This document shows positions 19,001-26,937 of a stretch of 60,800 nucleotides of DNA, in pieces. The position numbers and the translations under genes are program-made. Source of the DNA: Oscillospiraceae bacterium (GTDB lineage: Bacteria > Bacillota > Clostridia > Oscillospirales > Acutalibacteraceae); NCBI GenBank assembly GCA_009784445.1, contig WRBQ01000008.1, forward strand, positions 1 to 60,800, given 5' to 3'. Each line of letters opens with the position of its first letter. Positions within the stretch are counted from its first letter, which is position 1. The notes under the pieces were generated by a model, which was given only the letters and a program-made list of their open reading frames with translations, had not been told where the DNA came from and made no database searches.

Positions 19001-20327
19001 GCTGAGCGATGGCAGCTATGAAGCGTTCACTGTCACCTTTGGCGAAACCTTCACCTTGCCCGCAGCGCTCAGCCGCGTCGGTTATGACTTCACTGGCTGG
19101 TTTACCGCGGCCGAAGGCGGCACGCAAATCACGGCCACCACCATTGTGGACCACATCAACATTGACCCCGCCATTGTCTACCCCGGCATTGCGGCGACTT
19201 TCATGGCGCGCTTCACCCCGCGCAACGACACCGCGTGGACCGTGCATGTGATACTGGAGAATGCTGATGGCACCTTTGCCGACCCGATAGTGACCAACTT
19301 CATTGGCGGCACAACCGGCGTATTGGTTGAGGCATTTCCCAGCTTCTTCGATGACGCAAACTACGTGTTTGATGCTGACTATGCAGGCAATGTGCTCAGC
19401 AGCAACATCGCCGCAGACGGCTCCACGGTGCTTGTGCTGCGCTACCTGCGCCGCACCTTTACCCTCACCGTTGACCTTGATGGCGGCACAGGCGTTGTTG
19501 GCCCAACTGAAACCCTGCGCTGGGGCGAGCAATTCGACCTAGGCGGCAGCCCAACCCGCACCGGTTTCGAGTTCGCAGGCTGGCAAATCAACGGCGCAGG
19601 CACAACCCTTGCTGGCAATGTCGTCACCATGGGCACCGCAAACGCCACACTCACCGCCCAATGGACTGAAACACCATTCCGCATTGAATTGGTTGCCGAC
19701 GGCGCAACCTACGGCACGCATGGTTATGTGACGCTCGGCACAACCGTTGGCGAACTACCCGCGCCTGCGAATATCGGCCCGAACTGGCACTTCGTTGGCT
19801 GGTCGCAAGATGGCATTTCCATGCTGCAACCTACCAGCGTGCTGCAAAACACAGATCCTTTTGTGGCGCAGTTTGTGCGCATTTATACCGTGTTGTTTGA
19901 TGCCACCGGCGGCAGCATCACCGGTGAGGGCACGCCCACAACCACCCGCAGCGCAACGTATACCCACAACTTTGCTGTGCCCGCAGCCACTCGCGCAAAC
20001 CACGTCTTCCTGCATTGGTACGTAAACCTAGGCGGCAATAGCATCATTGTCTCTAACGCCACCGAGGTTTGGGCGCTCAACAGCGCGCCGCGCAATCCTG
20101 CAGCCATCTCCGCTGCGGCCATGCCGTTTGCCGATGGCGCCGATGGCAGCTACCTCACCGTTTTCGCTGCGTGGGAAGAAGTAGACGGCAACGATGGCAT
20201 CAATTGGGGGCGCATACTGACCATTGTGCTGGGCATTATGTTCGGCATTGCTGTGCCGCTGCTGATGTTCGCAGGCGGCAGGCTGGCAGGCACCTTGTTC
20301 TGCTGGTACCTAGAAAACTGCGCCTAA
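13050..20327 (+). CDS. Giant repeat-rich surface protein with InlB B-type repeats
   Basis: 2425 residues. A signal peptide (RRSLSVLLAIAMLASMLAIGATA) is followed by about 650 residues with no recognised family. From about residue 665 to 2370 the protein is built of beta-grasp-like repeats of the InlB B-repeat/Listeria-Bacteroides class, recognised by GYTFxGW...LYARW and FDxxGG patterns. In the middle they form super-repeats of about 225 residues that also contain a MucBP-like unit ending GSTVLRVHYAR. A membrane helix (ILTIVLGIMFGIAVPLLMFAGG) sits near the C terminus, with no LPXTG motif, so anchoring is by the helix. Role is inferred as adhesion or cell-wall spanning. AAGGAGAATGAACG precedes the ATG; terminator at 20348. 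Confidence 0.9.
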   Translation: MKKTLRRSLSVLLAIAMLASMLAIGATASPTAITPNTADVITALAPPSVALQVPETLWLQPNMTNVATMAGRQTAVREWTNSNFGAGAYDGSVAHTEAFARVRFQTTAPDRVTNITINTQMYNLGGRSGGTGGLAGFTQTYTNRVNNPTHLDREFRLTGGHITAPGLYSRSYDLLRWTVSFYLDGVSGHTIQAYSVVWGQSLMAGGASVGGWNGANRSRTTFAAIGLHTTASGHPGAEAGFTGAAAGQHLVPHRHTNHLPFDWLRGIPSDSGIAYTQGQFTHPVTGVTSTVASGTSGGPFLAGAHLYPDLGGRLYGNIGDKNNSGQIVAGNLNTHWGSITVNTRFQAPAAVGLSSRGERFTPVGNLANAQAAHAIPDLVIGFMQSRVHGGDARVILAHTDGDAPALANRYAYFGAAATNSQSAHFRWGASNDNNQAPNSVALTPGASNNTTHHLSVNATRNNFQFAGWSRGLNVNTLSRMAGHFTINWRDTAAYRQASSSYWWNYWQSIDNFVRPAYNNDNYGRLRNNTLRLGVPHTNFAGWSVEFGGAARRTARNYRSLVGSVRVEHVYHPTGALLNDHVQYADGPGAGYAWTRLDNLRTGDRVRVNPLEIPGMRLHAMVIRSYPGDAWLQTVYADADGNLPIDYWQTHITAGRMVRFHYVQVPVRITLNPQSGTVTPTFVDRVQGADHDLPTPTRTGFGFQGWWTTPATGGEQRLNTTPVTNMTNHTLYARWLGNLYNLNFNAGGGSVTPADRPSRFGDEFGTLPAPTPPYGHSFGNWRIGSTTGEVAAATTVHDVDGDITLFAHYTANVHRLYTNLDYGTHANVFVREVTFGQVFGALGTPTRVGYTFSDWRTSGGALITETDTLAVNSNVTLYARWVPRTDTEWRMHVYTQNVNGTFTRTQDALRTGTTGAAITPAGHYTVPDAARYVFDNTHTDNVVTGNIAANGSSVLRVHYARRTFPLTLDLAGGTGLTAPANELRWGYVHDLGAEPTRYGHTFTGWNITPTDASATMTTITMGTAATHAIAQWQANTHRLMTHLNDGEHDYVDAGAITFGQAVGSVMPADPSRAGWDFVEWRTDDGYVVDDAFVLAHNGNLEIYAIWVPRTDTNWAIHVYRQDASGNFTLQNVSDRIGETASAVSAAGNYVSPNADWYVLDPDHANHAPSGFIAGDGSTVLRVHYARRTFTLTIDLAGGTGVDVLSVTQAWGTQYVIPQTPTRVGFTFSHWTVTGENASLSGTNTVVMGTAATTATAVWTPRSFTVAFDANSGLPAMQNTTVTFGGNMVLPAQPLRTGYTFAGWHTVSTATGGDEITTATPVNATTIDAAILPPAAANTFYARWTPNTNTAWAVRIYTQNADGSFSYAGTAPQTGTTGAAIAIADATYTSPNAARYAFDDDHALNVLSGNIAADGSTVLRVHYVRNTVTLTVDMAGGTGVGSPSDAMRWGSQYTLTGTPQRYGFTFDRWEITTGQTEGAIVVGNVVTVGRINTVVTARWTANLHRLYTNVNHGDATDAFLRSVAFGQAYDVLPALTRAGYIFDGWFTASVGGDEVTVATTLTVNGNVTVYAQWTARDDTPWNLRIYTQNADGSFSHAGTVPQTGTTGAAVAVADATYTSPDAALFAFDDDHAGNVLSGNIAANGSTVLAVYYARNTFTLTVDLDGGTGVVSPSDPLRWGQIHALAGTPTKTGYTFSGWQITVGQNDGASVVGSTVTMGAVDTTVTANWIPNQFRLYTSLNYSTHLPAFLRTVTFGQVFGALPTVTRLGYVFDTWHNAGGDVVDATTIWDAAADQTLYAQWNPDTFILVFDPTGGTIVGATQFDVLLGDDVPEPNLQLRTDFVFGGWFTAPNGDGVLVTPGEPLTLTMLSELSQQNPAIPTTLYALWLYEGQYIVQFVLGGGNIAGSTADVTEQVYIDDTLPVPTGVLRTGHSLQGWNTQEDGLGDWVTASTEVTATLLSEATLEDPAVPTQFFAIWQANEYRVQFELSDGSYEAFTVTFGETFTLPAALSRVGYDFTGWFTAAEGGTQITATTIVDHINIDPAIVYPGIAATFMARFTPRNDTAWTVHVILENADGTFADPIVTNFIGGTTGVLVEAFPSFFDDANYVFDADYAGNVLSSNIAADGSTVLVLRYLRRTFTLTVDLDGGTGVVGPTETLRWGEQFDLGGSPTRTGFEFAGWQINGAGTTLAGNVVTMGTANATLTAQWTETPFRIELVADGATYGTHGYVTLGTTVGELPAPANIGPNWHFVGWSQDGISMLQPTSVLQNTDPFVAQFVRIYTVLFDATGGSITGEGTPTTTRSATYTHNFAVPAATRANHVFLHWYVNLGGNSIIVSNATEVWALNSAPRNPAAISAAAMPFADGADGSYLTVFAAWEEVDGNDGINWGRILTIVLGIMFGIAVPLLMFAGGRLAGTLFCWYLENCA
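15690..19450 (+). repeat. Tandem super-repeats inside the giant gene
   Basis: Five copies of a unit starting near (D/N)TxW..H(V/I)YxQN and ending GSTVLxVHYAR begin at about 15700, 16370, 17090, 17770 and 19225. The first four are spaced about 670-720 bases; the fifth follows after an inserted block of different InlB-type repeats (about 18430-19220). Copies three and four are the most similar to each other (IYTQNADGSFS, TGTTGAA). Confidence 0.75.
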
Positions 20328-20347
20328 TTCATCGCTAATACTTTCCT

Positions 20348-20385
20348 GTGTCCTATGCCGATTTGGTGCATAGGACACTTTTTTG
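20348..20385 (+). terminator. Terminator of the giant gene
   Basis: Perfect 11-bp stem GTGTCCTATGC/GCATAGGACAC followed by TTTTTT. Confidence 0.9.
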
Positions 20386-20404
20386 TTATCCCGCAAAAAA
20401 ACGC

Positions 20405-20433
20405 TTGACATTTGTGCCCATTTGTTGTATAGT
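20405..20433 (+). promoter_or_regulatory. Promoter of the zinc-ribbon gene
   Basis: TTGACA at 20405-20410, 17-base spacer, TATAGT at 20428-20433. Confidence 0.8.
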
Positions 20434-20466
20434 ATAACGTGAAAACTGCTACGAGGGGGCGTGCGT

Positions 20467-21024
20467 GTGTATTGCAAAAACTGCGACCGGCTCATCGATC
20501 ACAACGAGCGCATTTGCCACCACTGCAACCAGTCCTCGCGCCGCCGTGTGCAGGCAACGCAGCGCAGCTCTGCCACACCCGCACAGGCGGGCGTGTTTGC
20601 GGTTATCCTAGGCCTTGTTGCGGTGGGTATCGCAGTGGTTGCGGCAGTTGCCATCACGCATTCCCCACAGCCGCGTGTGATATACTCGCCTGCTGAGCGG
20701 TGGGTGGTTGATGAGTGGCACGAAATGACCACTGTGCCGTGGTTGCCAGAGTACGAAACCGTGACACTTGCTCAGCTGCGCGAAAACCCGGACTGGTTCG
20801 AGGGCATGCATGTGCGTGTGATGGGCGTGGTGGTTGAGCTGGAAACTCGCGTTAACTTCAATGGTTCTACCATTCCCACGGGCAATGCAGTTATCGAAGA
20901 TGATGAACTGCAACTGTTCGCACACGGCGACTTTTGGATATTCAACCCGAATATTTCCCTCTGGTTTTACGGCGTATTTTCTGATGCTTCAATCATCGTA
21001 CATAATGTTGTGCCTGTAGACTAA
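20467..21024 (+). CDS. Zinc-ribbon membrane protein
   Basis: About 185 residues. The N terminus is a zinc ribbon with two CxxC knuckles (YCKNCDRLI, ICHHCNQ), followed by a basic stretch, one membrane helix (FAVILGLVAVGIAVVAAVAI) and an extracytoplasmic domain of about 125 residues. The latter contains TLAQLRENPDWFEGMHVRVMGVV, which looks like an OB-fold or tRNA_anti-like domain. GTG at 20467 is preferred over GTG at 20461 because GAGGGGG would abut the earlier codon. Function unknown; the zinc ribbon faces the cytoplasm. Confidence 0.75.
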   Translation: MYCKNCDRLIDHNERICHHCNQSSRRRVQATQRSSATPAQAGVFAVILGLVAVGIAVVAAVAITHSPQPRVIYSPAERWVVDEWHEMTTVPWLPEYETVTLAQLRENPDWFEGMHVRVMGVVVELETRVNFNGSTIPTGNAVIEDDELQLFAHGDFWIFNPNISLWFYGVFSDASIIVHNVVPVD

Positions 21025-21072
21025 CATAGAATACCTAGCGTCTAACGTCTAGCAATGGAAGGTTGTAGATAA

Positions 21073-22197
21073 TTGGAAAAAGATATCATCATTGACTTGC
21101 GCAACATTAACATTGCGCTGGGCGGCCAGCCCATTCTTCAAGATTTAAGCCTGTATATTCGCAACAAGGAGTTCATCACGCTGCTGGGACCCAGCGGCTG
21201 TGGTAAAACAACGACCTTGCGGATTATTGCAGGCTTTTTGCAACCCGACGAAGGCCAAGTCATCTTCGACGGCAGCGACTGCGCTGGCGTGCCGCCGCAC
21301 AAGCGGCAGGTCAACACCATCTTCCAGCGCTATGCTCTGTTCCCGCACCTCAATGTCTACAAAAACGTGGCCTTCGGCCTCAAATTGGCCAAGCTTTCTA
21401 AGAAAGAACTGCACGACCGTGTGACCGAAATGCTGGCACTGGTGAACCTCACCGGCTTCGAAAAACGCACGATATCTTCGCTTTCCGGCGGCCAACAGCA
21501 ACGGGTAGCCATTGCCCGTGCGCTTGCAGTGCGGCCGCGCGTGCTGCTGCTGGACGAGCCCCTCGGCGCGCTGGACCTCAAGCTGCGCAAAGACATGCAG
21601 GTGGAGCTGAAAAACATTCAGCAGCAGCTGGGTGTTACTTTCGTTTATGTCACGCACGACCAAGAAGAAGCGCTTTCGATGAGCGACACCATTGTGGTGA
21701 TGGACGAGGGTGTGATTCAGCAAATCGGCACGCCAAAGGATATTTACGACGAGCCCAAGAACGCCTTTGTGGCGGACTTCATTGGCGAAAGCAATATTAT
21801 CGACGGCATTATGCTGGCAGACTTGAAGGTGAAATTCGCAGGCATGACTTTCACCTGCGTGGACAAAGGCTTTGCCAAAAACGAAAAGGTTGACGTGGTC
21901 ATTCGCCCCGAGGACGTGGACATTGTGCCTGCGGCCCGCGGCGTGTTGCCCGGCACTATCACCAGCGCAACGTTCAAGGGCGTGCATTATGAATACATTG
22001 TGGATGTGCAGGGCTTTAAGTGGATGATTCAAAGCACAGATGCCTATGCCGTGGACGACGTGATTGGCATCATGATTGACCCGCAAGAAATGCACGTGAT
22101 GAAGAAATCGAAGTACTCCGACCTCATTGGCGACTACTCCAGCTTTTCAGACGAGTTTGACGAGCTGAGTAATCCGGAGGAGGATGACGATGAATAA
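21073..22197 (+). CDS. potA: Spermidine/putrescine ABC transporter ATPase
   Basis: 374 residues. ABC domain with Walker [10 protein letters not shown] (residues about 38-46), Q-loop region [12 protein letters not shown], signature [15 protein letters not shown], Walker [13 protein letters not shown] and H-loop VTHDQEEAL, then a C-terminal TOBE domain ([11 protein letters not shown]). The order potA-potB-potC-potD and the sequence of the D subunit indicate polyamine uptake. Initiation is at a TTG with GGAAGG ten bases upstream. The C-terminal tail is acidic (NPEEDDDE). First gene of the operon. Confidence 0.95.
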   Translation: MEKDIIIDLRNINIALGGQPILQDLSLYIRNKEFITLLGPSGCGKTTTLRIIAGFLQPDEGQVIFDGSDCAGVPPHKRQVNTIFQRYALFPHLNVYKNVAFGLKLAKLSKKELHDRVTEMLALVNLTGFEKRTISSLSGGQQQRVAIARALAVRPRVLLLDEPLGALDLKLRKDMQVELKNIQQQLGVTFVYVTHDQEEALSMSDTIVVMDEGVIQQIGTPKDIYDEPKNAFVADFIGESNIIDGIMLADLKVKFAGMTFTCVDKGFAKNEKVDVVIRPEDVDIVPAARGVLPGTITSATFKGVHYEYIVDVQGFKWMIQSTDAYAVDDVIGIMIDPQEMHVMKKSKYSDLIGDYSSFSDEFDELSNPEEDDDE

Positions 22198-23029
22198 GCG
22201 CAAACTCCCCATTGGCGCTGCCTTGCTCAACGCGCCATTCACGCTGTGGATTGCGATTTTCGTGTTGGCGCCGCTGGTGCTGGTGGCTTATTTTGCGTTT
22301 ACCGGTAATGACGGCCGTTTCAGCTTGGAATGGTTCGAGTATATCTTCCACCCTGCCCGGCGCGAAACCTATCTGCGCATGTTCGGCGACTCGCTGTTGT
22401 ATGGCGCAACGGCCACGGCCATCAGTTTGCTGCTGGCCTTCCCGCTTGCGCATTTCATGGCGCAAAGCAAGCCGTCGGTGCAGCGCGTGCTTATGCTATT
22501 GATCATGGTGCCTATGTGGATGAATTTTTTGATTGCGACAATCGCGTGGCAGTCTATTTTGGAGTACAACAGCGGGCTAATTAACAACCTGCTTGCGGCC
22601 ATTGGTCTGCCACGGCTGAGGATGATCAACACGCCTGGCGCGGCGATACTGGGCATGGTGTATAACTTTGTGCCCTTCATGATTTTGCCCATCTACACCG
22701 TGATGGCGCGCCTGAATGTGCAGCTGGTTGAGGCCGCACAAGACTTGGGTGCCAGCCGCTGGCAAGTGTTGCGGCGGGTGATTGTGCCGCTGAGCATGCC
22801 CGGCGTGATGAGTGGCATTGTTATGGTGTTTGTGCCATCGGTCAGCGTGTTTTTCATCAATGACCGCTTGGGTGGTGTGCGCTTGATTGGCGATGTGATT
22901 AACCAACGTGTGCTTAACGAAACGAATCTTGGTGCGGCATTTTCGCTGATTCTAATGCTGATGATTTTGGTGTGTATGCTGGTGCTTAACCGCATGGGTG
23001 ACCGCGAGAAAGGGGCCTTTGTAACATGA
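22190..23029 (+). CDS. potB: Spermidine/putrescine ABC transporter permease B
   Basis: About 279 residues with six membrane helices and the permease EAA loop ([27 protein letters not shown]) that contacts PotA. Overlaps the end of potA by 8 bases; the ATG at 22190 is 6 bases after GGAGGAGG, better placed than the ATG at 22184. Confidence 0.95.
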   Translation: MNKRKLPIGAALLNAPFTLWIAIFVLAPLVLVAYFAFTGNDGRFSLEWFEYIFHPARRETYLRMFGDSLLYGATATAISLLLAFPLAHFMAQSKPSVQRVLMLLIMVPMWMNFLIATIAWQSILEYNSGLINNLLAAIGLPRLRMINTPGAAILGMVYNFVPFMILPIYTVMARLNVQLVEAAQDLGASRWQVLRRVIVPLSMPGVMSGIVMVFVPSVSVFFINDRLGGVRLIGDVINQRVLNETNLGAAFSLILMLMILVCMLVLNRMGDREKGAFVT

Positions 23030-23043
23030 CCCCCCACCGTCAT

Positions 23044-23079
23044 GCCGCAAGCGGCACGCCACCTCCCCCAAGGGGGAGG
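23044..23079. repeat. Two intergenic hairpins between potB and potC
   Basis: GCCGCAAGCGGC (23044-23055) and CCTCCCCCAAGGGGGAGG (23062-23079) are perfect palindromes in the 69-base potB-potC gap. No T run follows, so they more likely affect mRNA stability or derive from a repeat than terminate transcription. Confidence 0.6.
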
Positions 23080-23098
23080 CTATAAGGAGTGATGAATT

Positions 23099-23917
23099 AT
23101 GAAAAGACGAAATGGCTTCTTGTCTACTGTGTACGCAGGCTTGATATTCCTGTTTTTATATCTGCCGGTTGCGGTGATTGTGGTGTTTTCGTTCAATAGT
23201 GGGCGCACCACTACAAACTTCGAAAGCTTCAGTTTTTACTGGTATGTGCGCTTGTTTACCACCAACTTTGAGGCACAGGCCGCGCTGCGCAACACGCTGA
23301 TTCTCGCGCTTTCTACGGCGGTAATTACCGTGTTGCTGGGCACTTTGGCGGCGGTGGGCATTGACCGCCTGCGCCGCAAATTCACCGAACGCATTGCCCT
23401 AAGCGCCAACAATATTCCGCTGATGAGCCCGGAAATCGTCATGGGCATTTCAATGATGATGCTGTTCATCTTCGGCGGTGCGCTGTTTAACCAGCAGTTT
23501 GTGCTGGGCTTTGGCACGGTGCTGCTGGCGCACATCACCATGTGTTTGCCGTATGTGATTCTTTCGGTGCTACCCAAGTTGCGGCAGACAGATCCCCACT
23601 TGGCCGAGGCCGCGCAAGACTTAGGTTGCTCGCAGGTGATGGCGTTTTTTCGCGTCACGCTGCCGAGCATCACAACAGGCATTGCCAGTGCTTTTCTCAT
23701 CACCTTCACACTTTCGTTGGACAATTTCGTCATCAGCCGCTTCACGGCCGGGCCCTTCACTACACTGCCGCTGCATATCTTCGGGCAAATTCGCATGCTG
23801 GTGCGACCAGATATGTATGCCCTAACCACGCTGATTTTCGTGATGATGTTCTTGCTGCTGCTAGGTAGCAATTTATTGCAAGCACGCGCTGCGAAGCGCC
23901 AAAATAAACACACATAA
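23099..23917 (+). CDS. potC: Spermidine/putrescine ABC transporter permease C
   Basis: 272 residues, six membrane helices, EAA loop LAEAAQDLGCSQVMAFFRVTLPSI. Partner of PotB in the membrane channel. AAGGAGTGATGAATT precedes the ATG. Confidence 0.95.
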   Translation: MKRRNGFLSTVYAGLIFLFLYLPVAVIVVFSFNSGRTTTNFESFSFYWYVRLFTTNFEAQAALRNTLILALSTAVITVLLGTLAAVGIDRLRRKFTERIALSANNIPLMSPEIVMGISMMMLFIFGGALFNQQFVLGFGTVLLAHITMCLPYVILSVLPKLRQTDPHLAEAAQDLGCSQVMAFFRVTLPSITTGIASAFLITFTLSLDNFVISRFTAGPFTTLPLHIFGQIRMLVRPDMYALTTLIFVMMFLLLLGSNLLQARAAKRQNKHT

Positions 23918-23929
23918 AGGAGAATCCAC

Positions 23930-25072
23930 ATGAAAAAACGCATTCTTGCCCTAGTGCTGGGCGCGGTGATGCTCGCCAGCATAGCCGTTGCCTTCACTGG
24001 CTGTGGCACAACAGCCAACGATGGCGGTCTTAGCCGCATTCAAGACCAGCTGCTGGGCGAATACACCCGCGACTTGGCTGGCACTACTCTCAACGTGGTC
24101 AACTGGGGCGAATTCATCGCCACCGGGCCTGAGCTTCACATTGTGCGCGCGTTTGAAACGCTCACCGGCATCAACGTCAACTACTCCACCTTCAACACCA
24201 ACGACGAATTGCACACCCGCTTGACCGCCGGCGGCGAAAGCTTTGATCTGGCTTTCCCCAGCGACTACATGATTCAACGCCTGATTAACGAGGGCAACCT
24301 CAACCGCATCAATTTTGATAACATCCCCAACTTGGAGTTCATCCAGCGCGACGTGCATGGCTTGGATATGCTCGACCTGTGGTTTGATCCCGGCGGGCTG
24401 TATAGCGTGCCTTACGTGTGGGGCATGACAGGGCTGATCTACAATTACAACCTTGTGTACGAACCGCCCACCAGCTGGACTGCGCTGTGGGAGGAACGCT
24501 ATGCCGGGCAAATTCTGATGTTTGAATCCTCGCGAGACTCTTTTGCGGTAGCCAAGTTTATTCTTGGGCTGGACGTGAACAGCGAAAACGAAGAAGATTG
24601 GCACGCTGCCGCCGAGCTGCTACGTGAGCAAGCCCCCCTTGTGCGCCAGTACGTTGGCGACGAAATTTACGGCATCATGATTGGCGGCGACGCTGCGTTG
24701 GGTCCGTACTATGTGGGCTGCTTCCTGCTCATGCGCACGCTGACAGACGAAGACTTGCGCTTTGTGTTCCCCGAAGAAGGCGTGAACTTTTTCGTAGATA
24801 GTATGATTATCCCAGCCACATCGCAAAACCAGCGCGGTGCCGAAATGTTCATTAACTTTTTGCTGGAACCCGCCGTGGCTCGCCTAAACGCCGAGGCCGT
24901 GTTCTATGCCTTCCCGCACACCGAAGTGGTGGACTACGAAGGCTTCAGCCGCCGCGGCGACCCCATCTTGTTCCCCACGAATTTGCCGCCTTATCAACGC
25001 TTTGTTGACCAACCCCGCGAGTTCATCTCCCTGCGCTACAGCCTGTGGGATGAAATCCGCAACATTCGCTAG
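23930..25072 (+). CDS. potD: Spermidine/putrescine-binding lipoprotein
   Basis: 380 residues. Signal peptide with lipobox FTGC, then a type 2 periplasmic-binding fold. LNVVNWGEFI near the start, FDLAFPSDYMIQRLINEG, and VPYVWGMTGLIYN are typical of polyamine-binding PotD/PotF. It captures polyamine outside the cell and delivers it to PotBC. AAGGAGA precedes the ATG; last gene of the operon. No polyamine-responsive leader was recognised before potA. Confidence 0.95.
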   Translation: MKKRILALVLGAVMLASIAVAFTGCGTTANDGGLSRIQDQLLGEYTRDLAGTTLNVVNWGEFIATGPELHIVRAFETLTGINVNYSTFNTNDELHTRLTAGGESFDLAFPSDYMIQRLINEGNLNRINFDNIPNLEFIQRDVHGLDMLDLWFDPGGLYSVPYVWGMTGLIYNYNLVYEPPTSWTALWEERYAGQILMFESSRDSFAVAKFILGLDVNSENEEDWHAAAELLREQAPLVRQYVGDEIYGIMIGGDAALGPYYVGCFLLMRTLTDEDLRFVFPEEGVNFFVDSMIIPATSQNQRGAEMFINFLLEPAVARLNAEAVFYAFPHTEVVDYEGFSRRGDPILFPTNLPPYQRFVDQPREFISLRYSLWDEIRNIR

Positions 25073-25103
25073 GTTTTTATGGGACGATTATTACTAATAG
25101 CAA

Positions 25104-25136
25104 AACCCCACTCTCTGTTTCGCAGAGGGTGGGGTT
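25104..25136. terminator. Terminator between potD and ackA (convergent)
   Basis: AACCCCACTCTCTG pairs with CAGAGGGTGGGGTT around TTTCG. On the minus strand it is followed by TTTTG, so it serves ackA at least; it can also stop potABCD transcripts. The same sequence type is found at 788-828. Confidence 0.8.
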
Positions 25137-25152
25137 CTATAAAGCTTAGCGT

Positions 25153-26253
25153 TTAGATAAGTTGTGTGGTTTCGCGGGCGATAAGTAGCTCTTCGTTGGT
25201 GGGAATGACCCATACTGCCACGCGAGAATCGTCGGTGCTGATGCGCAGCTGGCCATCGCGCACACGTACGGCGTTCACATCAGCGTTGATATTTACGCCG
25301 AGATAAGTTAGCCCTTCGCAGATGGCCTGGCGGGTGTCCCAGTTGTTTTCGCCAATGCCGCCGGTGAACACAATGGCATCCACACCGTTGAGTGCGGCAG
25401 CATAGGCACCAACAAACTTGCGGATTTGATAACGTAGCATCTCGCGGGAAAGCCGGGCGCGTGCGTTGCCTTGCTCGGCGGCAACTTTGATGTCGCGTTC
25501 GTCGTTGCTTACGCCGCTGATGCCCAGCGCGCCGGACTGCTTGTTGAGCACATCGCTGGCCTGGTCGGGCGACCAGTTTTCCTTCTTCATCAGATAAAGC
25601 ACCGCAGAGGGGTCGACGCCGCCGCTGCGCGTGCCCATCATGAAGCCATCGAGGGGGGTGAAGCCCATGCTGGTGTCAATCACGCGGCCGCCATCAATGG
25701 CGGTGATGGAGCAACCTTGGCCCAAGTGGCAGGTGATGAGTTTTAGCTGTTCTTTGGGCTTGCCCATTAGCTCGGCGCAGCGTTGACTGACAAACTTGTG
25801 CGATGTGCCGTGAAAGCCATAGCGGCGAATGCCATATTGCTCGTAGTACTCGTAGGGCAGGGCAAATAGGTAGGCGTGCTGCGGCATGGTGGCGTGAAAG
25901 GCGGTGTCGAACACCGCGACGTTGGGGACATCTGCGCCGAAGATTTCGGTGGCGGCGCGAATGCAGGCGATGTTCACGGGGTTGTGCAGTGGTGCGAACT
26001 CACTGCAACGTTCGATTTCTGCGAGCACGTCATCAGTGATGAGCACGCTTTCTTTGAGGCTTTCGCCGCCATGCACCACGCGGTGGCCCACGGCGTGCAC
26101 GGGCTCGGTGAGTTCTTGGCGCACTTGGTCAAGCGCTTGCAAATAATCCTCCACGCGTTCTACGCCGCCTTTGGCCAGCAGCGTTTCGTTTTCCATGTTC
26201 AGCAGCTGGTATTTCAGCGACGAGCTGCCCGCGTTGATGACGAGTACGTTCAT
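25153..26253 (-). CDS. ackA: Acetate kinase
   Basis: 366 residues converting acetyl phosphate and ADP to acetate and ATP, the energy-yielding end step of acetate fermentation. Seen motifs: VLVINAGSSSLKYQL at the start, GHRVVHGG, FDTAFHATMP, RYGFHGTSH, TCHLGQGCS, FTGGIGENN. ATG at 26253 is fixed by the family start and AAGGAGA; the longer open frame upstream only reads through a palindromic repeat. The usual length is about 398, so this form is slightly short (DTRQ..CEGLTYLG retained). No pta gene is adjacent. Confidence 0.96.
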   Translation of the reverse strand: MNVLVINAGSSSLKYQLLNMENETLLAKGGVERVEDYLQALDQVRQELTEPVHAVGHRVVHGGESLKESVLITDDVLAEIERCSEFAPLHNPVNIACIRAATEIFGADVPNVAVFDTAFHATMPQHAYLFALPYEYYEQYGIRRYGFHGTSHKFVSQRCAELMGKPKEQLKLITCHLGQGCSITAIDGGRVIDTSMGFTPLDGFMMGTRSGGVDPSAVLYLMKKENWSPDQASDVLNKQSGALGISGVSNDERDIKVAAEQGNARARLSREMLRYQIRKFVGAYAAALNGVDAIVFTGGIGENNWDTRQAICEGLTYLGVNINADVNAVRVRDGQLRISTDDSRVAVWVIPTNEELLIARETTQLI

Positions 26254-26276
26254 ATAGTTTCTCCTTGTGCAAAATG

Positions 26277-26330
26277 CCACCTGCGGTGGGGCTCGGTCGC
26301 TTCGCTGTGCTTTATTATGCTCTGTATAAA
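26277..26330. repeat. Palindromic repeat, family 1, copy B
   Basis: CCACCTGCGGTGG followed by GGCTCGGTCGCTTCGCTG and TGCTTTATTATGC. Located in the ackA 5' region. Nearly the same as the copy inside gltX (45089). Confidence 0.85.
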
Positions 26331-26383
26331 CTATCGGCGGATTCACATCGCTCTACATGCTGAATAGAGCTTTGAAGACACGC

Positions 26384-26935
26384 TTAAGGCAGACGTAAGT
26401 ATAAGCATTGCCCGCAGCGTTTGGGAATGGCCATGCCGTCTTTCATTAGTGAGCATTGTTCGCTGTGCAGGCAGATGTTGGTTTCTAGCAGTGCGCGGGG
26501 CTCGTCGTCGCTTTTACGTTGCAACAGCCGCACTTGGGTTTCAAGCTCGGTGCGATTCCACAGCTCAAAGTGGTCGTCGATGCCCAGCAGGGTGAGCAGG
26601 CCATCTTTGGGCGAGTTGAGCAGCGTGCGTGTTTGCGGCGGCAGTGCGTAGCGACCATTGGGCAGCAGCTCAAGCTTGGCCATGCTGCGCTCCACGGCGT
26701 GCAGATAATCGACCACTTGTGGGTCATGTGCGCCAAAGGCTGCACACAGGCGATCATGGATGCGCAAGAATAATTCCTCGGCGGCGTCCACGTGGCATAT
26801 GTATAAAAATTGCACGCCAAAGGCCATCAACGGTGGATTGCCGCCCCATTGGCGCTGCATGTCGCGCCGCGCAGAAGTGGGGAAGGTGATTTCGCCATTG
26901 GGGCCTAGTGCAACGGAATGGTTGCTTTTGAACAT
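26384..26935 (-). CDS. AbrB/MraZ-like protein with C-terminal Cys cluster
   Basis: 183 residues. Two AbrB-like half-domains are suggested: SVALGPNGEITFPTSARRDM near the N terminus and LPNGRYALPPQTRTLL followed by LTLLGIDDHFELWNR (compare the MraZ pattern GRIxIPxxLR...GxxxHxEIW). The C terminus has a Cys group (CLHSEQCSL...CGQC) that could bind a metal. It would be a DNA-binding regulator, but the match is from pattern only. It starts 2 bases after the stop of the gene before it (26938), sharing a GGAGG site located in that gene, so the two are cotranslated. No mraW/fts genes are near, so it is not the cell-division mraZ. Confidence 0.55.
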   Translation of the reverse strand: MFKSNHSVALGPNGEITFPTSARRDMQRQWGGNPPLMAFGVQFLYICHVDAAEELFLRIHDRLCAAFGAHDPQVVDYLHAVERSMAKLELLPNGRYALPPQTRTLLNSPKDGLLTLLGIDDHFELWNRTELETQVRLLQRKSDDEPRALLETNICLHSEQCSLMKDGMAIPKRCGQCLYLRLP

Positions 26936-26937
26936 TA

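Noticed and set aside
21145-22095. Long open frame of 316 codons on the minus strand opposite potA
   Set aside because: It is antisense to a clear ATPase gene, is rich in His and Gln from reverse reading of conserved motifs, and has no ribosome binding site.
26254-26346. 31-residue N-terminal extension of acetate kinase
   Set aside because: It reads through a palindromic repeat and the proper ATG has AAGGAGA and the conserved family start.
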